This document shows positions 28,637-37,087 of a stretch of 64,000 nt of DNA, piece after piece. A program made the position numbers and the translations under genes. The notes under the pieces are model-generated. The model searched no databases and was not told the origin of the DNA. It worked only from the letters and a program-made list of their open reading frames with translations. Positions within the stretch are counted from its first letter, which is position 1. Each line of letters opens with the position of its first letter. The stretch comes from Streptomyces cinnamoneus (lineage in GTDB: Bacteria; Actinomycetota; Actinomycetes; Streptomycetales; Streptomycetaceae). Where the stretch lies: positions 1-64,000 of the forward strand of contig NZ_BMVB01000008.1 in NCBI RefSeq assembly GCF_014650495.1. Direction: 5' to 3'.

Positions 28637-30016
28637 TCACCGGTACTCCGCCAGCCTGCGCCCGATGCCGAGCACCGCACCCGCCGCGCCCAGCACGGCC
28701 AGGACGACGGCGCCGACGGCCAGCCCGGCGAGCGCGCCGCGCCCGTCGTCCGCCGCCCGCCGGAACTCGCCCTGCTCGTGCGTCAGGGCCCGGCTCAGCC
28801 CGGTGTCCACCCGGTCGAACGACTCGCCCGTACTGTCCTTCTCGCCGATCACCTTCGGCAGCGCCCGTTCGTAGTACCCGCTGTCGTCGGAGGCGCGCGC
28901 GTCGCGGTGGCGCTGCTGCCACTGCCGTACGTCCCTGATCGCACCGGCCACCGGGTCGCGGCCGGCCGCGCCGTCGGCCAGCGCCTGTGCCCGGTCCAGC
29001 AGGCTGCCCTCCTCGGGCGCGCCGCCCACCGGGACGCCGTCCCCGCCGATGAGCTTCTGCATGCCCGCCCGGTAGCTGCTCTCGTAGGCGTCGTCGCCGC
29101 GCGGGGTGAGCACCGCACCGCGCGCCACCAGGGTCAGGCTCTCGTCGCCCCGGGCCTGGAGCGCCGCGATCCGGGCCTCGTTGAGCACCTGCAGCGACTT
29201 CGCGCCGTGCTCGTAGGACTGGGTCAGCCCCGCCCGGGCCACGCCGTGCCCGACGGCCAGCCACAGCAGCAGCACCGTCGCGGCGGCGGTGGAGGCCAGC
29301 AGGCCGTGGTTGAGCACGCGGTTGGTGCGCAGGTAGGTGCGGCGCTGCGCCCAGCCCAGGGCGCCCAGGGCCAGCACTCCGGTGGCGAACGCCGCCCAGG
29401 GCAGGTCCTTGGCGTCGCCGTAGTCGGAGCCCAGCCGGCCGGTCTCCGTCTCGTACAGCGCGCGGGCCGCGGGCAGCAGCTCCTCGCGCATCCGGTCGCT
29501 GGCGTAGCGCAGGTAGGCGCCGCCCAGCGGCAGGCCCTGCCGGTTGTTGGCACGGGCGGACTCCACCAGTCCGGTGTAGAGGGGGAGTTGCTCGTTGAGC
29601 TTGGCTATCCGGGGGCCGGCCGGGTCGCCGGCGTCGGTGTTGGCGGCGGCCTTGACCAGCAGCTCGGAGGCGCGGGCGATGTCCTTCTCGTACCGCTGGC
29701 GCACCGCCCGCGGCTCCTGCCCGCCGGCCAGGAAGCCCCCGGCGGCGGCGGTGTCGGCGTCGGCGAGGGAGCGGTAGATGTCCGCGGCGTCGGCGCTCAG
29801 CGGCTGGCTGTGGCCGATGACGGCGTCCGCGGCCGCGGCCCGGCCGGAGACCTGCCAGGCGGTGACCGAGCCGAAGAGGACGAGCAGCCCGGCCAGGGCG
29901 GCCCCGATGATGCGCAGTCTGCCGGGCTCGGTGGTGGCCGTGGATCTCAGACGGTCCAGCCCCTCGCGCCACGCGCTGTGCCCCGCGCCCGGATCCGGCT
30001 GCGGTGATGACGACAC
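28637..30016 (-). CDS. glnX: GlnX-like membrane sensor
   Basis: 459-aa membrane protein from GTG 30016 with GGGGGAGG seven bases upstream. Four hydrophobic helices: near residues 40-60, about 230-250 and 265-290, and a C-terminal pair-like stretch near 425-450 (ALAGLAVGAVVLAVLGAAGA). Between helices 1 and 2, and between 3 and 4, lie long helical extracytoplasmic segments rich in Ala and acidic residues, like four-helix-bundle sensor domains. In mycobacteria the four-helix protein GlnX relays GlnH occupancy to PknG. Here it is the first gene of the seven-gene block. Upstream 30017-30207 should hold the operon promoter. Confidence 0.8.
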   Translation of the reverse strand: MSSSPQPDPGAGHSAWREGLDRLRSTATTEPGRLRIIGAALAGLLVLFGSVTAWQVSGRAAAADAVIGHSQPLSADAADIYRSLADADTAAAGGFLAGGQEPRAVRQRYEKDIARASELLVKAAANTDAGDPAGPRIAKLNEQLPLYTGLVESARANNRQGLPLGGAYLRYASDRMREELLPAARALYETETGRLGSDYGDAKDLPWAAFATGVLALGALGWAQRRTYLRTNRVLNHGLLASTAAATVLLLWLAVGHGVARAGLTQSYEHGAKSLQVLNEARIAALQARGDESLTLVARGAVLTPRGDDAYESSYRAGMQKLIGGDGVPVGGAPEEGSLLDRAQALADGAAGRDPVAGAIRDVRQWQQRHRDARASDDSGYYERALPKVIGEKDSTGESFDRVDTGLSRALTHEQGEFRRAADDGRGALAGLAVGAVVLAVLGAAGAVLGIGRRLAEYR

Positions 30017-30207
30017 GTGACCTCCCCCTCGGTCGCCGGCTGTGCCCGGCCAGCCAGTATGGCCGCAGGGACTGACAAACACACCGGTTGTGCACCGATC
30101 TTGTGCGGACCGGGATCTTCACGGGCGCGTGCGTACGGTCCTTTCACCTCATTTCACGCGTGCCCTGCCAGTTCGGTTCCCGTACGAGGGTGGGGCCGGA
30201 CGCCGCC

Positions 30208-31203
30208 TCAGGGGCCGGCCGGCTCCGCGTAACGGCTGCGCAGCCGCGCATAGGCCGCCGCGGGGGCCGCCGCGTGGTCCAGGGCCAGCAGGGCGGCGCC
30301 CAGGACCGGTGGGGCCGTGACGAGCCGGGGCACGGCCAGCGGGGCGCGGGCGGCCAGCAGGCTCACGATCCGCTCGTGCAGCAGCGGGTGGCGGGCCGCG
30401 AGCACGCCGCCGCCCAGGATCACCGGAACCTTCGCGTCCAGCAGGTCCAGCCGGGTCAGGACGGTCGTCACCATCGCGACGACCTCGTCGGCCTGCCGGG
30501 CCACCAGCGCCCCGGCGACCCGGTCCCCGTCCGCGGCCACCGCGAAGAGCACCGGCGTCAGTTCGTGCCGGCGCCCCTCCGGGATCCGGCCCAGGTGCAG
30601 GGCCTCGATGAGCTCCGGCATGCCGGCCAGCTTGAAGTGGGCGGGCAGCGCCCGGGCCAGCGCCGTGGCCTCGCCCCGGCCGTCCGCGGCACGCGCGGCC
30701 CACCACAGGGCCTCCTCCGCCAGGCCCCCGCCGCCGCCCCAGTCGCCGGAGATCCGGCCGATGGCGGGGAAGCGGGCCGTGCGCCCGCCGGGGGCCGTGC
30801 CCGAGCAGTTGATACCCGCGCCGCACACCACCGCGACGCCCGCCGGCTCGCCCTCGTCGGCCAGCCCCGCGCGCAGCAGCGCGAAGGTGTCGTTGGCGAC
30901 GGTGACCGTACGGCCCCACCCGTGCCCGGAGATCTCCTGCGCCAGCTGCTCCTCCTCCACCGGCAGGTCGGCGTTGGCCAGGCACGCCTGTACGTGGTCC
31001 ACCCGCGGCGGAGCGGTCATGCCCGCCCGTTCCGCCGCCCGCGCGACGAGGGCCGCCAGCTCCCGCACCGCCCGCGCGGCCCCCACGCGCGGTGGCTGGA
31101 AGCCTCCGCCGCGCGCCGTGCCGAGCACCGTGCCGCAGGCGCCCACCAGTGCCACGTCCGTCTTGCTGTTGCCCGCGTCGATGGCGAGCAGCGCGCCGCT
31201 CAC
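30208..31203 (-). CDS. csnK: BadF/BadG-family amino-sugar kinase CsnK
   Basis: 331-aa cytoplasmic sugar kinase of the ASKHA fold. GTG 31203 overlaps the csnH stop. The phosphate loop LLAIDAGNSKTDVALVG opens the protein, VVCGAGINCSGTAPGG forms the second nucleotide motif, and GRISGDWGGGGGLAEEALW and VILGGGVLAARHP follow. This is the N-acetylglucosamine kinase-like BadF/BadG/BcrA/BcrD family. In the csnR-K operon of S. coelicolor, CsnK is the kinase for chitosan-derived glucosamine compounds. It is the last gene of the operon; no obvious terminator hairpin was found after it. Confidence 0.87.
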   Translation of the reverse strand: MSGALLAIDAGNSKTDVALVGACGTVLGTARGGGFQPPRVGAARAVRELAALVARAAERAGMTAPPRVDHVQACLANADLPVEEEQLAQEISGHGWGRTVTVANDTFALLRAGLADEGEPAGVAVVCGAGINCSGTAPGGRTARFPAIGRISGDWGGGGGLAEEALWWAARAADGRGEATALARALPAHFKLAGMPELIEALHLGRIPEGRRHELTPVLFAVAADGDRVAGALVARQADEVVAMVTTVLTRLDLLDAKVPVILGGGVLAARHPLLHERIVSLLAARAPLAVPRLVTAPPVLGAALLALDHAAAPAAAYARLRSRYAEPAGP

Positions 31204-32453
31204 GCCCACGCGAGGTGCTCCCGGTTGTGCGCGAGGAGCTCGTCGGTCAGTCGGTCCGCGTAGGCGCTCTGCCCGATCAGCGGATGCGCCAGCAGCGCCG
31301 CGAAGACGCGGTCGCGGCCGCCCTTGAGGGCCGCCTCCAGGGCCAGGTGCTCGTACGCCGTCACGCCCGCGACCAGCCCGGAGTACAGCGGCTCCAGGGG
31401 GCGTACGGGCAGTGGCCGGGCGCCGTGGGCGCCGACCGTCGCCGGCACTTCGACGACCGCGTCGTCCGGCAGGAACGGCAGGGTGCCGTGGTTGAGGGTG
31501 TTGACCACCTGCACGTCGCCCGTGTCCGCCAGCAGGGAGGAGGTGAGCGCCACGGCCGCCTCGGAGTAGAAGGCGCCGCCGCGCCGGGCCAGCAGCTCCG
31601 GCTTCTCGTCCAGGGCCGGGTCGGCGTACAGGGCCAGCAGCCGCCGTTCCATGTCGGCCACCTCGGCCGCGCGCGAGGGCTTGTTGCGCAGTTCCTCGAC
31701 GACCGCGTCGTGCTCGTAGAAGTAGCGCAGGTAGTACGAGGGCACGACGCCCAGCCGGTCCAGCAGGGCGCGCGGCATGCGCAGGTCCGCGGCGATCGCC
31801 TGACCGTGCTCGGCGAGCAGCCGGGGCAGCACGTCCTGCCCGCCTACCCGCACCGCCCGCTCCCAGGTGAGGTGGTTCAGGCCCACGTGCTCCAGCTCGA
31901 CCTCCTGGGGCGCGACCCCGAGGAGCTTCGCGAACTTCCGCTGGAAGCCGATGGCCACGTTGCACAGGCCCACCGCCCGGTGCCCGGCCGTCAGCAGGGC
32001 GCGGGTGACGATGCCGACCGGGTTGGTGAAGTCGACGATCCAGGCTTCGGGGTTGCGGCGGCGCACGCGCTCGGCGATGTCGAGCACCACCGGCACGGTG
32101 CGCAGCGCCTTGGCGAGGCCGCCCGCGCCGGTGGTCTCCTGCCCCACGCAGCCGCACTCCAGCGGCCACGTCTCGTCCTGCTCGCGGGCCGCCTGCCCGC
32201 CCACGCGCAGCTGCAGCAGCACCGCGTCGGCGCCGTCCACGCCCGCGTCGAGGTCGGCGGTCCAGGTGACGCGGCCCGGGTGGCCCTGCCGGGCGAGGAT
32301 CCGCCGGGCGAGGCCGCCGACCAGCTCCAGCCGGTCGGCGGCCGGGTCGATCAGGACCAGCTCCGTCACCGGCAGCACCTCGCGCAGCCGGGCGAAGCCG
32401 TCGACGAGTTCGGGGGTGTAGGTCGAGCCTCCGCCGACCACGGCGAGCTTCAT
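31200..32453 (-). CDS. csnH: Glycoside hydrolase family 4 enzyme CsnH
   Basis: 417-aa GH4 enzyme. It has the N-terminal NAD-binding Rossmann motif (KLAVVGGGSTYTPELV), an Asp at the end of strand 2 (VLIDP), the metal-binding Cys-Asn region (DFTNPVGIVT and VGLCNVAIG), and HVGLNHLTW. GH4 enzymes work by NAD-dependent oxidation at C3 with Mn2+, usually on 6-phospho-glycosides, so the partner kinase CsnK may supply the phosphorylated substrate. The order regulator-binding protein-permeases-GH4-kinase matches csnR-K. The start lacks a strong ribosome site; it follows csnG by 19 bases. Confidence 0.9.
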   Translation of the reverse strand: MKLAVVGGGSTYTPELVDGFARLREVLPVTELVLIDPAADRLELVGGLARRILARQGHPGRVTWTADLDAGVDGADAVLLQLRVGGQAAREQDETWPLECGCVGQETTGAGGLAKALRTVPVVLDIAERVRRRNPEAWIVDFTNPVGIVTRALLTAGHRAVGLCNVAIGFQRKFAKLLGVAPQEVELEHVGLNHLTWERAVRVGGQDVLPRLLAEHGQAIAADLRMPRALLDRLGVVPSYYLRYFYEHDAVVEELRNKPSRAAEVADMERRLLALYADPALDEKPELLARRGGAFYSEAAVALTSSLLADTGDVQVVNTLNHGTLPFLPDDAVVEVPATVGAHGARPLPVRPLEPLYSGLVAGVTAYEHLALEAALKGGRDRVFAALLAHPLIGQSAYADRLTDELLAHNREHLAWA

Positions 32454-32472
32454 ACGCGCTTCATGGGAACAC

Positions 32473-33303
32473 TCATCCCTTGACTCCGGTGAGGGTGACG
32501 CCTTCGACGAAGGCTTTCTGGGCGAAGAAGAAAACGAGGACGACGGGTGCCATGACGAGCAGGGTGGCGGCCATGGTCAGGTTCCAGTTGACGCCGTGGG
32601 CGCTCTTGAACGACTCCAGGCCGTACGAGAGGGTCCACGCGCCCGGGTTCTGGGCCGCGTAGATCTGGGGCCCGAAGTAATCGTTCCAGCAGAAGAAGAA
32701 CTGAAACAGTGCGACCGCGGCGATGCCGGGCCGGGCCATCGGCACGACGATGTGCAGCAGCGTGCGCAGCTCCCCGCAGCCGTCGAGGCGCGCCGCCTCC
32801 AGGCAGGAGGAGGGAAGGGTGAGGAGGAACTGCCGCAGCAGGAAGATGGAGTACGCGTCGCCGAACGCCAGCGGAACGATCAGCGGCCACAACGTCCCCG
32901 ACAGGTGCAGTTGCTGGGCCCACACGAGGTACATGGGGACGATCACGACCTGGGGCGGCAGCATCATCGTGGAGACCACGAGCAGCATCACCGGGCGCCG
33001 CCCGCGGAAGCGGAACTTCGCGAGCGCATAGGCGACCGGGAGGGACGAGCACACCGTGAAGAGCGTGCCCAGCCCGGCGTACAGCAGCGAGTTGCGCCAC
33101 CAGTCGAGGAAGCCGGGCGTGCGGAAGACCTCGGCGTAATTGGACCAGTGCCACTCTTGGGGCCACAGTTCACCGCTCATCGCCTGTTCGTCGCTCATGA
33201 CGGAGGTCAGGAGGACGAAGACGAAGGGCAGGGTGAAGAAGAGGGCGGCGGCCACGGCCGTGGTGTGGACGGCTATCCAGTGCAGGGCGCGCTTGCGGGT
33301 CAT
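32473..33303 (-). CDS. csnG: ABC sugar transporter permease CsnG (MalG-type)
   Basis: 276-aa inner-membrane permease with six predicted helices, the first at about residues 12-32 (TTAVAAALFFTLPFVFVLL). The EAA loop reads EAARLDGCGELRTLLHIVVP and docks an ATPase. As in most Streptomyces sugar importers, no ATPase is encoded here, so the shared MsiK-type ATPase probably serves it. It pairs with CsnF six bases upstream to import glucosamine oligosaccharides from chitosan. Confidence 0.92.
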   Translation of the reverse strand: MTRKRALHWIAVHTTAVAAALFFTLPFVFVLLTSVMSDEQAMSGELWPQEWHWSNYAEVFRTPGFLDWWRNSLLYAGLGTLFTVCSSLPVAYALAKFRFRGRRPVMLLVVSTMMLPPQVVIVPMYLVWAQQLHLSGTLWPLIVPLAFGDAYSIFLLRQFLLTLPSSCLEAARLDGCGELRTLLHIVVPMARPGIAAVALFQFFFCWNDYFGPQIYAAQNPGAWTLSYGLESFKSAHGVNWNLTMAATLLVMAPVVLVFFFAQKAFVEGVTLTGVKG

Positions 33304-33309
33304 CGGCGT

Positions 33310-34263
33310 TCAGTCCTCCGCCGTCAGGAGGCCGGCGCGCCGGCGCATCAGCAGCGAGGTCACGGTCATGGCCAGGGCGAAGAGCACGAGCGAGAGGGCG
33401 CACGCCGCACCGGTGTTGAAGTTCTGGAAGCCCAGGGAGTAGACGAGCTGGGGCACGGTGAGGGTGGAGTGGTCGGGGTAGCCGGGCTGGACGACCGAGC
33501 CCGGGCCGATGCTCACGCCGGAGGCGAGCTTCCCGGCGACGAGGGCCTGGGTGTAGTACTGCATCGTCTGCACCACTCCCGTCACCACCGCGAACATCAC
33601 GATCGGGGTGATCGCCGGCCAGGTGACGTAGCGGAACGTGGCCAGGCGGCCGGCGCCGTCGAGCTCGGCGGCCTCGTACTGCTCCTTGGGCACGTCCAGC
33701 AGGGCCGCCATGAAGATCACCATGAGGTCGCCGACGCCCCACAGCGACAGCAGGACCAGCGAGGGCTTGGCCCAGGCGGGGTCGCCCCACCAGTTCGGCG
33801 CGGGGACCCCGACCGCGGAGAGGATCTCGTTGACCGGCCCCGTCCCCGGGTTGAGGAGGAAGACGAAGGCCACGGTCGCGGCCACGGGCGGCGCGAGATA
33901 GGGCAGGTAGAAGGCGGTGCGGAAGAAGCCGGCGCCCGTCTTCACCTTGGTGACCAGCAGCCCGATGCCGAGCCCGAAGGCGACCCGCAGCGTCACCGTC
34001 ACCACCACGAGCCACAGGGTGTTCCACAGGGCCGGCCCGAACAGCGGCATCTGGCGCAGCACGTAGGTCCAGTTGCGCAGGCCCACGAAGGTCGGGGCCT
34101 GGATCTGGTTGTAGTGCATGAAGGAGAAGTAGACGGTGGCGAGAAGCGGATAGCCGAAGAAGACGGTGAAGCCGACCAGCCAGGGGGAGAGGAAGCCGAG
34201 CGTGCGCAGCCGCTCGCGGAGGTGTCTTCGGCGCAGCTCGGGAGCGGCGGGGAGGGGGGCCAT
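33310..34263 (-). CDS. csnF: ABC sugar transporter permease CsnF (MalF-type)
   Basis: 317-aa permease. A short basic N-terminus precedes six predicted helices, starting with FLSPWLVGFTVFFGYPLLA. The EAA loop EAAELDGAGRLATFRYV and its following WPAITP segment are typical of the binding-protein-dependent permease fold. It forms the heterodimer with CsnG. Start ATG 34263 has CGGAGC upstream and lies 12 bases after the csnE stop. Confidence 0.92.
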   Translation of the reverse strand: MAPLPAAPELRRRHLRERLRTLGFLSPWLVGFTVFFGYPLLATVYFSFMHYNQIQAPTFVGLRNWTYVLRQMPLFGPALWNTLWLVVVTVTLRVAFGLGIGLLVTKVKTGAGFFRTAFYLPYLAPPVAATVAFVFLLNPGTGPVNEILSAVGVPAPNWWGDPAWAKPSLVLLSLWGVGDLMVIFMAALLDVPKEQYEAAELDGAGRLATFRYVTWPAITPIVMFAVVTGVVQTMQYYTQALVAGKLASGVSIGPGSVVQPGYPDHSTLTVPQLVYSLGFQNFNTGAACALSLVLFALAMTVTSLLMRRRAGLLTAED

Positions 34264-34275
34264 GGGCGGGCTCCG

Positions 34276-35625
34276 TCAGTTGGCGGACTGGAGGGTGTCG
34301 GCGTCTATCTGCCGGTCGAGCGCGCGCAGCCCCTTGTCCAGGTCGCGGACCCTGCCCGCCTCGACGGCGTACGCGAAGTCCTGCAGGGCGGTGATGTACA
34401 TCCCGCCGTTGACGGAGGGCGGCATGGAGACGCTGTGCCGGTTCTGGGCGATGGACAGGAAGGTGCGGAAGGCGGGGTCGGCGTCGAGGGCCGGCGAGGC
34501 GAGGGCGGCCTTGGTGGAGGGGACGTTGTGGATGGCGTTCGCGAAGGCGACCACCTGATCGGTGTCGGTCGTCAGGAACTTCACCAGCTCCCAGGCGGCG
34601 TTCCGGTGCTTGCTGCTGTGCGCGATGCCCGCGACGGTGCCGGTCAGGTAGCCGCGCCCGTACGTGTCCGGCCGGTCGTCGGGTACGGGCATGGGCGCGG
34701 TCGCCCACCGGAAGGACGGCCGGGCGTCCGCCAGCATCAGGCTGCGCCAGGAACCGTCCAGGTGCATGGCGAGCTTCCCGGTCAGGAAGGCGTTCTGCGA
34801 GGACATCTCGTCGCCGAAGGTGGTGCGGAACCTCTCCAGCGGGCCGTAGCCGCCGAGCGCGGTGATCAGGTCCCGTTGCACGCCGAAGAACTGCCGTGCC
34901 GCGGGCTCCCGGGAGAGGCGGGACCTGCCCTCCTCGTCGAAGTAGCGCGGGGCCCACTGGGCGAAGAGCCGGTCCGGGCTGTTCTCGTAGAGGCGGAAGT
35001 TGGGCATGAACCCCACCCGCCGGTACGAGCCGTCCTCCGTCCGCCGGGTGAGCTTCACGGCCGCGGCCTTGAACTCGGACATGGTGCGCGGCGGCCGGGA
35101 GATGCCCGCCTCCTCGAAGGCGTCCCGGTTGTAGTACATCCCGTAGGCGTCGGCGAGCAGGGGCAGGGCGCACTGCGTTCCCCGGTAGCGCGTGTAGTCC
35201 AGGAGCGTCCCGGGGAAGATCGCCTTCTTGTCGAGGCCGGACCTGCGCAGGAAGGGGTCGAGGTCGACCCACATGCCCGAGGAGCAGTACTGCCCCACGT
35301 TGTTGGTGGTGAAGGAGGAGACGACGTCGGGTGCCTTCCCGCCGCCGGCCCGCAGCGCCTGGTTGACGGTCTCGTCGGTGACGCTGCCCGTCGCCTCCAC
35401 CCGGATGTGGGGGTAGCGCTTCTCGAACCGGGCGATCGCCTCGTCGACGGCCTTGACCTCGTTCTTCTCCGACCAGCCGTGCCAGAAGCGGAGGGTGACC
35501 GGCCGGGTCGGGTCGTCCCGGTCGCTGCCGGTACCCGGGTTCGCGCAGCCGGTGAGCAGCAGGCCCGCCGTCACGAGCAGGGCCAGGAGCGGGGCCGGTA
35601 AGCCGTGGGGTCCGCTTCGGGGCAT
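34276..35625 (-). CDS. csnE: Sugar-binding lipoprotein CsnE
   Basis: 449-aa extracellular solute-binding protein (family 1). The signal peptide ends in the lipobox LTGC with lipidated Cys27. Next comes RPVTLRFWHGWSEKNEVKAVD, the usual sugar-binding N-lobe start, then SFTTNNVGQYCSSGMWVDLDP and GKLAMHLDGSWRS typical of the family. Known: CsnEFG imports D-glucosamine oligosaccharides in S. coelicolor. Ribosome site GGAAAGGAC lies upstream of ATG 35625. 75 bases separate it from csnR, without a terminator. Confidence 0.92.
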   Translation of the reverse strand: MPRSGPHGLPAPLLALLVTAGLLLTGCANPGTGSDRDDPTRPVTLRFWHGWSEKNEVKAVDEAIARFEKRYPHIRVEATGSVTDETVNQALRAGGGKAPDVVSSFTTNNVGQYCSSGMWVDLDPFLRRSGLDKKAIFPGTLLDYTRYRGTQCALPLLADAYGMYYNRDAFEEAGISRPPRTMSEFKAAAVKLTRRTEDGSYRRVGFMPNFRLYENSPDRLFAQWAPRYFDEEGRSRLSREPAARQFFGVQRDLITALGGYGPLERFRTTFGDEMSSQNAFLTGKLAMHLDGSWRSLMLADARPSFRWATAPMPVPDDRPDTYGRGYLTGTVAGIAHSSKHRNAAWELVKFLTTDTDQVVAFANAIHNVPSTKAALASPALDADPAFRTFLSIAQNRHSVSMPPSVNGGMYITALQDFAYAVEAGRVRDLDKGLRALDRQIDADTLQSAN

Positions 35626-35700
35626 GACGGAACGTCCTTTCCGACGGGGGAGGGCGGGGAGGTTTCGCTCCGGAGGACAGGGGCGAGGGGCGTCCGGTGG

Positions 35701-36900
35701 TCAGGCCGTGTCGAAGACGATGTCGCGGGTGTCCGCGAGGGCGGTCCGCAGGGCGCCGATGAGGATGGGGGAGCCCTCCACCGAGCTCAGCCGCAGGTGC
35801 GGCCGGGGCAGGGCGAGCCCGGTCATGTCCGCCTCGACGAGGGCGCGCAGCCGCTCGCCCCCGGCCTGGCAGAGCTTGCCGGAGAGCACCACGAGCGCGG
35901 GGTCGACGACGGCGACGACCGCCGCGAGGGCGCAGGCGATGTGGGTCGCGAGCTCCGCCAGGAGCACGTCGCCGGCGCCCTCGGTCCGCAGCGCGACCGT
36001 CACCGCCTCGGGCGCCGTCGGCGCCTCGATGCCCAGCTCCCGGGCCAGCCGGAGCACGGTGGAGTAGTCCACGAGCTGCTGGAAGCCGCCCCCGCCGTCC
36101 CCGATCGTGGCGTCGGGGCCGCCGCGGGCGAGCGGCGCTCCCGGCAGCGGCATGTAGCCGATCTCGCCGGCGCCGCCCGTGGCGCCGCGCAGCAGCCGTC
36201 CGCCCAGGACGACGGCGGCGCCGACGCCCTCGTCGATCCAGACGAGCACGTAGTCCTCGGCGTCCTGCGCGGCCCCGGCGTGCCGCTCGGCGACGGCGGC
36301 GAGGTTGACGTCGTTCTCGATGGCGACGGGCGTGCCGAGGGCCTCGGCGAGGTCGTCGCGCAGGGTCGTCGCGTGCCAGCCGGGCATGTGCGGGGCGTAG
36401 CGCAGGGTGCCGGTGCCCGGGTCGAGCGCTCCGGGGGTGCCGATGACGGTGCGGTGCAGGGCGTCGCGGGGGAGCCCGGCGGCGGCCAGGGCGCCGTTCA
36501 CGGCCTCGGTCACCAGCTCGGTCGTGCGGCCGCGGACCGACTCGTCGAGGGCCACCGCCGCGACGCGGTGCTCTCCGACGACGGTGCCGGTGATGTCGGC
36601 GACGGCGGCCGTGATGCCCAGCTTGTCGACGGCGAGGCCGGCGACGTGCGCGATGTCCGGATTCACCTCGTACAGCTGGGCATTGGGCCCGGGGCGCCCC
36701 GTGACGTTGCCGACGGTGCGGACCAGTCCGGCGGCGGCGAGCCGGGTGAGCAGCTGGGAGGCGGTGGGCTTGGACAGGCCGGTGAGCTCGCCGAGGCGGG
36801 TGCGGGTGAGGGGGCCGTGGGCGACGAGCAGGTCGAGCGCGGCCCGGTCGTTCATGGCCCGCAGGACGCTGGGGGTGCCGGGGGTGCCCGTTCCTGCCAT
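35701..36900 (-). CDS. csnR: ROK-family repressor CsnR
   Basis: 399-aa transcription factor. An N-terminal winged helix-turn-helix (LTRTRLGELTGLSKPTASQL, near residues 30-50) is fused to a ROK sugar-kinase-like sensor: GLAVDKLGITAAVADITG, IENDVNLAAVAERHAG, WIDEGVGAAVVLGG and GGAGEIGYMPL. The typical CxCGxxGC zinc motif of ROK proteins is not visible in the GxGE-following stretch (GYMPLPGAPLARGG). Known: CsnR represses the chitosanase gene and its own operon until GlcN oligosaccharides appear. ATG 36900 gives the family start; a longer in-frame reading to 37131 has no ribosome site. The palindrome at 36946-36956 is its likely operator. Confidence 0.88.
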   Translation of the reverse strand: MAGTGTPGTPSVLRAMNDRAALDLLVAHGPLTRTRLGELTGLSKPTASQLLTRLAAAGLVRTVGNVTGRPGPNAQLYEVNPDIAHVAGLAVDKLGITAAVADITGTVVGEHRVAAVALDESVRGRTTELVTEAVNGALAAAGLPRDALHRTVIGTPGALDPGTGTLRYAPHMPGWHATTLRDDLAEALGTPVAIENDVNLAAVAERHAGAAQDAEDYVLVWIDEGVGAAVVLGGRLLRGATGGAGEIGYMPLPGAPLARGGPDATIGDGGGGFQQLVDYSTVLRLARELGIEAPTAPEAVTVALRTEGAGDVLLAELATHIACALAAVVAVVDPALVVLSGKLCQAGGERLRALVEADMTGLALPRPHLRLSSVEGSPILIGALRTALADTRDIVFDTA

Positions 36901-36945
36901 GGTGTCGCCCGCCCTTCGGCGGCCTGCTGGACAGCCGCTCTGTAA

Positions 36946-36956
36946 GGAAACTTTCC
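36946..36956. promoter_or_regulatory. CsnR-type operator upstream of csnR
   Basis: GGAAA-C-TTTCC is a perfect palindrome 46 bases before the csnR start, inside a less GC-rich patch (TAAGGAAACTTTCCAAT). ROK repressors such as CsnR bind GGAAA/TTTCC palindromes, so autoregulation of the csnR-K operon is the simplest reading. Confidence 0.65.
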
Positions 36957-37006
36957 AATCGCTGGTGGTGTGAGGACGGTATGCGCACGTCAAAGACGCC
37001 GTCAAG

Positions 37007-37018
37007 AGGTCTGGACCA
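37007..37018. promoter_or_regulatory. DasR (dre)-like site between csnR and the FBP gene
   Basis: AGGTCTGGACCA matches 10 of 12 bases of the dre core TGGTCTAGACCA and contains the symmetric GGTC-TG-GACC. It lies 107 bases before csnR and 70 before the FBP-domain gene. DasR represses amino-sugar genes until GlcN-6-P or GlcNAc-6-P builds up, so a site beside the csn operon makes sense. Not proven. Confidence 0.4.
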
Positions 37019-37073
37019 GCTTCCGCGGGCCCCCGGGCGGAAAAATGGCGCGACGTCGGATACGCCCCGGTGT

Positions 37074-37079
37074 TAGCTT
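37074..37079 (+). promoter_or_regulatory. Likely -10 box of a leaderless promoter for the FBP gene
   Basis: TAGCTT fits the TANNNT -10 pattern and ends 8 bases before the ATG at 37088. No Shine-Dalgarno sequence precedes that ATG. This spacing is what leaderless Streptomyces transcripts show. Confidence 0.4.
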
Positions 37080-37087
37080 CCCGCCCC

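Noticed and set aside
32596..35601. A 1001-residue plus-strand frame opposite the csn transporter genes
   Set aside because: It is a shadow of CsnE, CsnF and CsnG, which show lipobox and permease motifs.
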